Source: Methylophilaceae bacterium UBA7525 (GTDB taxonomy: Bacteria > Pseudomonadota > Gammaproteobacteria > Burkholderiales > Methylophilaceae). From it: a stretch of DNA of 17,474 bases. The notes beneath the pieces were generated by a model that worked only from the letters and a program-made list of their open reading frames with translations, searched no databases and was not told the origin of the DNA. Position 1 is the first letter of the stretch, and each line of letters starts with the position of its first letter. The translations under genes and the position numbers were made by a program. Positions 14,381 to 17,474 of the stretch are shown here, one piece after another. The stretch lies in contig DLMX01000045.1 of the NCBI GenBank assembly GCA_002479405.1, forward strand, positions 20,837-38,310. The letters are read 5' to 3'.

Positions 14381-15714
14381 TCCAGACGCGCTCCGCTCTT
14401 GAAGAATCGCTCCGTTTCACTTTTTACGATGCGTGAAAGCAACAACAAGCCGATCAGGTTGGGGATCGCCATCATGCCGTTCATTAGATCGGAGAAATTC
14501 CAGACAAACTCAAGACTGACCATGGCGCCAATGATGACGGCGGCAATGAAGAAAATACGGAAAATGCGAATCGCCTGACTGCCTATCAGGTATTCCACCG
14601 CCTTCTCGCCATAGTAGCTCCAGCCGATCAGTGTTGAGAAGGCAAACAGTGCGGTGGCCAGGGTGACGACGACTTCGCCCGCGTATCCGAGCGTTTCGCC
14701 CATACTGGCACTGGTCAGCTGTCCGGCGCTGATGCCGCTGAGCCAGGAGTCTGCGGTCAGTATGACCAATGCAGTCATCGTGCAGATGACCAGAGTGTCG
14801 ATGAACGTTTGCGTCATGCTGACCAGAGCCTGTTTCACCGGGTCGTTGGTACGGGCTGCTGCGGCAGCGATCGGTGCCGAGCCGAGGCCGGACTCATTGG
14901 AGAATACGCCACGGGCAACGCCAAACCGGATGGCAGCTGCGACTGCCGCGCCGGCAAAACCGCCGCTCGCGGCAATCGGTGCAAAGGCGTGGTTGAAAAT
15001 GAGGCCGAAGGCTGCAGGCACTTTGTCGATATTGAGCGCGAGCGCCAGCAGTGCGGTGCCGACATAGGCGACGATCATGAACGGCACCATGAACGAAGTG
15101 AAACGGCCGATGGATTTGATGCCGCCGAGTATCACCAGTGCGGTCAGCAGCATGAGCACGACACCGGTGACCCAGGGAGCGATATCGAAGGAGCTGTTGA
15201 GTATTGTCGCGGCGGCATTGGCCTGGGTCATGTTGCCGATACCGAAGGCGGCCAGTGCCGTGAAAATGGCGAACAGGGTGGCGAGCCAGGGCAGGCCGGC
15301 TCCTTTAGCGATGTAATACATGGGGCCGCCGCGCATGCCGTGCGGGCCTTCTTCCCGGTATTTGATGGCGAGTACCGCTTCGGCGTATTTGGTTGCCATG
15401 CCTACCAGTCCGGTCATCCACATCCAGAACACCGCGCCGGGCCCGCCCAGGGTGATGGCGGTGGCAACGCCGACAATGTTGCCGATGCCGACGGTGGCAG
15501 CGAGCGCCGTCATCAGCGCAGCAAAGTGGCTGATATCGCCCTTGCCGTGCATTTCCTTGTGAAAGATCATGCGCAAGGCCATGGGCAGTGCGCGGAACTG
15601 CAGGCCCTTGAGCAGGATCGTCAGGTAGATGCCGGTGCCTACCAGCAGGATCAGCATGGGAGGTCCCCACACCCAGCCGGAAAGTGTGGCGACGAGATTT
15701 TCAGCGGCGTTCAT
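14377..15714 (-). CDS. Alanine/sodium symporter, AGCS family
   Basis: The protein is 445 residues, of normal length for the AGCS (alanine or glycine:cation symporter) family. Typical stretches are ALAATVGIGNIVGVATAITL (70-89), GMRGGPMYYI (126-135) and the family signature RGVFSNESGLGSAPIAAAAA (268-287). About ten or eleven membrane spans are seen. It imports alanine, glycine or related amino acids with sodium. It is the first gene of a two-gene unit whose second member is an unrelated type of sodium:amino acid symporter. A perfect TATAAT lies about 37 bases before the start. Confidence 0.94.
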   Translation of the reverse strand: MNAAENLVATLSGWVWGPPMLILLVGTGIYLTILLKGLQFRALPMALRMIFHKEMHGKGDISHFAALMTALAATVGIGNIVGVATAITLGGPGAVFWMWMTGLVGMATKYAEAVLAIKYREEGPHGMRGGPMYYIAKGAGLPWLATLFAIFTALAAFGIGNMTQANAAATILNSSFDIAPWVTGVVLMLLTALVILGGIKSIGRFTSFMVPFMIVAYVGTALLALALNIDKVPAAFGLIFNHAFAPIAASGGFAGAAVAAAIRFGVARGVFSNESGLGSAPIAAAAARTNDPVKQALVSMTQTFIDTLVICTMTALVILTADSWLSGISAGQLTSASMGETLGYAGEVVVTLATALFAFSTLIGWSYYGEKAVEYLIGSQAIRIFRIFFIAAVIIGAMVSLEFVWNFSDLMNGMMAIPNLIGLLLLSRIVKSETERFFKSGARLE

Positions 15715-15750
15715 GTCTTGTTGTTTTCCCTGGGTGCGGCTACAGGGTTG

Positions 15751-15756
15751 ATTATA
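15751..15756 (-). promoter_or_regulatory. Probable -10 element for the AGCS-NSS operon
   Basis: Perfect TATAAT on the - strand, about 37 bases before the AGCS ATG, inside the 82-base gap after hemF. The -35 candidates are poor (TGTCAT at 18-base spacing). The predicted leader is short, about 30 bases. Confidence 0.5.
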
Positions 15757-15796
15757 GACAGATTCGCCGCATCAATGACAGTCCGGCTCGGTTTGA

Positions 15797-16717
15797 TTAG
15801 GCGTGGCTCTGGCCCAGCCAATCGCGGGCAGTGAGGAAATCACTGTAGAGTTTGGCTTCGGCACTACCTTCCGCCGGTTTCCAGTCGTAGCGCCATTTGA
15901 CCACGGGCGGCATGGACAACAGGATGGATTCGGTACGACCATTGGATTGCAGGCCGAACAGCGTGCCACGGTCATAGACCAGATTGAATTCGACATAACG
16001 TCCGCGACGATAGGCCTGGAAATCGCGCTCACGTTCACCGTAGGGCGTATCCTTGCGGCGCTGCACGATGGGCAGATAGGCATTGATGAAGGCATCGCCG
16101 ACACTCTTCAGCATGGCGAAGCTTTGCTCGAAACCGAGCCGATTGAAGTCGTCAAAGAAAATACCGCCGATACCGCGCGGTTCCTTGCGGTGCTTCAGGT
16201 AAAAATACTCGTCGCATTCCTTCTTGAACTGAGGGTAGAGCTCTTTGTTGTAGGCATCCAGCGCATCGCGGCAGGTGCGATGGAAATGCACGGCATCTTC
16301 CTCGAAGCCGTAGTAGGGCGTCAGGTCCATGCCTCCGCCGAACCACCAGATATCCGCATCCTGGCTGCCGTTGGGGGCCTTGGCGACGAAGAAGCGTACG
16401 TTCATGTGCACGGTCGGTACATAGGGATTACGCGGGTGAAACACCAGCGATACGCCCATGGCTTCCCAGGCGCGGCCGGCAGCTTCGGGATGGGCGGCAC
16501 TGGCGGACGGCGGCAGTTTGCTGCCCATGACATGGGAGAAACCGATGCCGGCACGCTCGAATACATTGCCTTCTTCCAGCATGCAGGAGGTGCCGCCGCC
16601 GCCTTCCGGCCGTTGCCAGCTGTCATGCAGGAAATGCTTGCCATCGACCATTTGCACGGCTTCGACGATGCGGTTTTGCAGGTCTTGCAGGTATTCAAAA
16701 ACGGGTTGTGTATTCAT
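15797..16717 (-). CDS. hemF: Oxygen-dependent coproporphyrinogen III oxidase
   Basis: This 306-residue enzyme converts coproporphyrinogen III to protoporphyrinogen IX with O2 in haem synthesis. Family residues are present: the glycine-rich GGGGTSCMLEEGNVFERAG (39-57), HMNVRFF with His104 (equivalent to the essential His of E. coli HemF), WWFGGGMDLTPYYGFEEDAV (124-143) and GIGGIFFDDFN. The length fits E. coli HemF (299). An AGGAA site precedes the ATG. It follows tsaC by 22 bases and seems to be the last gene of a purD-tsaC-hemF unit. No hairpin terminator is obvious before the AGCS promoter region. Confidence 0.98.
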   Translation of the reverse strand: MNTQPVFEYLQDLQNRIVEAVQMVDGKHFLHDSWQRPEGGGGTSCMLEEGNVFERAGIGFSHVMGSKLPPSASAAHPEAAGRAWEAMGVSLVFHPRNPYVPTVHMNVRFFVAKAPNGSQDADIWWFGGGMDLTPYYGFEEDAVHFHRTCRDALDAYNKELYPQFKKECDEYFYLKHRKEPRGIGGIFFDDFNRLGFEQSFAMLKSVGDAFINAYLPIVQRRKDTPYGERERDFQAYRRGRYVEFNLVYDRGTLFGLQSNGRTESILLSMPPVVKWRYDWKPAEGSAEAKLYSDFLTARDWLGQSHA

Positions 16718-16739
16718 GCACTGTTCCTGATTGGGTTGC

Positions 16740-17294
16740 TTAAGGCCGGATGATTTTACTGCTGGCCAGATCCTGAATGATCGAAGGTTTTTTCGCCCGG
16801 CCGGTCATGCCTTTGATGACACGAACCTGCCTGCCGAAAAGACGATAGCATTCTCGGGCGGTTTTGGCCGGCTGGCAACCGCTGCGATTGGCACTGGTGG
16901 AGACCAGTGCGCTGCCGGATTCGCGGCTCAGCCTGGCGGTGAGGGCGTGATTGCTGACGCGTACCGCCAACGTCGTGTGTTTCCCGGTCAGCCATTTGGG
17001 GCAATGCCTGGCGGCGGGTACCAGCCAAGTGTGACCGCGTACCGGGTTTTGCCAGGACTGCAGCATTTGGCTGGTTTTCGCGCTGTTCAAGGGGGCCATG
17101 TAAGATTGCAGTTTGCTTAGGCGGTCGGCGACCAGAATCAGGCCTTTGCGCTGCGGACGCCCTTTCAGGCGCAGGATGCGTTGTACCGCCTTGCGGTTGC
17201 CGGGGTCGCAGCCGAGTCCGAAAATGGATTCGGTGGGGTAGGCGATGACACCGCCCGATTTCAGGAAATGCCGCAAGCTTCTTGAAATCGCCAT
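16740..17294 (-). CDS. tsaC: L-threonylcarbamoyladenylate synthase TsaC (YrdC/Sua5 family)
   Basis: The protein has 184 residues, the size of the short TsaC type without the extra Sua5 domain. It makes threonylcarbamoyl-AMP from threonine, bicarbonate and ATP, the first step of the t6A37 modification of ANN-decoding tRNAs. Motifs: AYPTESIFGLGCDP (18-31), KGRPQRKGLILVA (44-56) and STSANRSG (132-139). The C-terminal tail is basic. It begins 15 bases after the purD stop and ends 22 bases before hemF, consistent with cotranscription. Confidence 0.95.
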   Translation of the reverse strand: MAISRSLRHFLKSGGVIAYPTESIFGLGCDPGNRKAVQRILRLKGRPQRKGLILVADRLSKLQSYMAPLNSAKTSQMLQSWQNPVRGHTWLVPAARHCPKWLTGKHTTLAVRVSNHALTARLSRESGSALVSTSANRSGCQPAKTARECYRLFGRQVRVIKGMTGRAKKPSIIQDLASSKIIRP

Positions 17295-17309
17295 GGCAGT
17301 CCCGGATGG

Positions 17310-17474
17310 CTAGCCCTTGACGGCGCGGTAGCCGATGTCGCTGCGGAACTGCGCGCCCTCGAACTGGATCTCTTCGGCGATCTGATAGGCACGGCTTTGC
17401 GCATATTTCACGGTTTCACCGAGAGCGGTGACGCAGAGTACGCGACCGCCACTGGTGACCACCTTGCCGTCGAC
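17310..17474 (-). CDS. purD: Phosphoribosylamine-glycine ligase, C-terminal end
   Basis: Only the last 54 codons and the stop are in the window; the rest lies beyond the right edge. The peptide contains VVTSGGRVLCVTALGETVK and ends with QFRSDIGYRAVKG, matching the C-terminal end of PurD (GAR synthetase), which joins glycine to phosphoribosylamine in purine synthesis. The frame is open to the window end. It heads the visible purD-tsaC-hemF run. Confidence 0.92.
   Translation of the reverse strand, partial: VDGKVVTSGGRVLCVTALGETVKYAQSRAYQIAEEIQFEGAQFRSDIGYRAVKG

Noticed and set aside
14809..15834. 341-codon open frame on the + strand opposite the AGCS transporter gene
   Set aside because: It is a shadow of the AGCS gene with low-complexity composition; the family signature on the other strand is decisive.
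15803..16753. 316-codon open frame on the + strand opposite hemF
   Set aside because: HemF on the - strand has all family motifs; the antisense frame resembles nothing recognisable.

Overview
The window reads as a bacterial chromosome segment with dense genes, moderately high GC and no mobile elements, tRNAs, rRNAs or CRISPR arrays. A 23-codon PQQ precursor gene (pqqA) sits beside housekeeping genes that look betaproteobacterial (lgt, ilvD, hemF, tsaC, purD). The best guess is a PQQ-using methylotroph of the Methylophilaceae/Nitrosomonadales type. This is inferred from pqqA and general gene resemblance, not from a marker gene. Every gap between genes is shorter than 300 bases.

Layout, left to right. 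(1) 1-1834, + strand: the 3' part of a large membrane protein whose frame runs off the left edge. It has a long charged coiled coil, one membrane span and an AsmA-like periplasmic domain. (2) 1878-1994: a bidirectional terminator, then pqqA on the - strand. (3) 1995-2261: a divergent control region between pqqA and cstA with several inverted repeats and a CRP-like site. (4) 2262-6715, + strand: cstA, yjgN (DUF898), an M48 membrane metallopeptidase and ybdD. CstA and YbdD normally work as a pair but are separated here by two membrane-protein genes. (5) 6740-7537, - strand: lgt, convergent with ybdD. (6) 7639-12485, + strand: ilvD, a hexose-6-phosphate mutarotase (YeaD type) and a thioredoxin-fold DUF255/YyaL protein, probably one transcript. 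(7) 12486-12997: a small periplasmic cytochrome c with its own leader, a good FNR-type class II promoter candidate and a strong terminator. (8) 13019-15714, - strand: two sodium-coupled amino acid transporters from different families (AGCS then NSS), overlapping by four bases. (9) 15797 to the right edge, - strand: purD (C-terminal end only), tsaC and hemF, closely spaced.

How the genes may work together: pqqA supplies the peptide precursor of the cofactor of periplasmic methanol or glucose dehydrogenases, and the small cytochrome c is a plausible periplasmic electron carrier. CstA/YbdD and the two Na+ symporters suggest scavenging of pyruvate- or peptide-like compounds and amino acids. The rest is core metabolism: branched-chain amino acids, lipoprotein maturation, haem, purine and tRNA t6A synthesis.

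No clearly new multi-gene system is evident. The most notable observations are the split cstA...ybdD operon, the structured pqqA/cstA intergenic region, the coiled-coil/AsmA fusion, the FNR-like promoter and 16-bp palindrome before the cytochrome gene, and the inverted repeat around the lgt -10 element.
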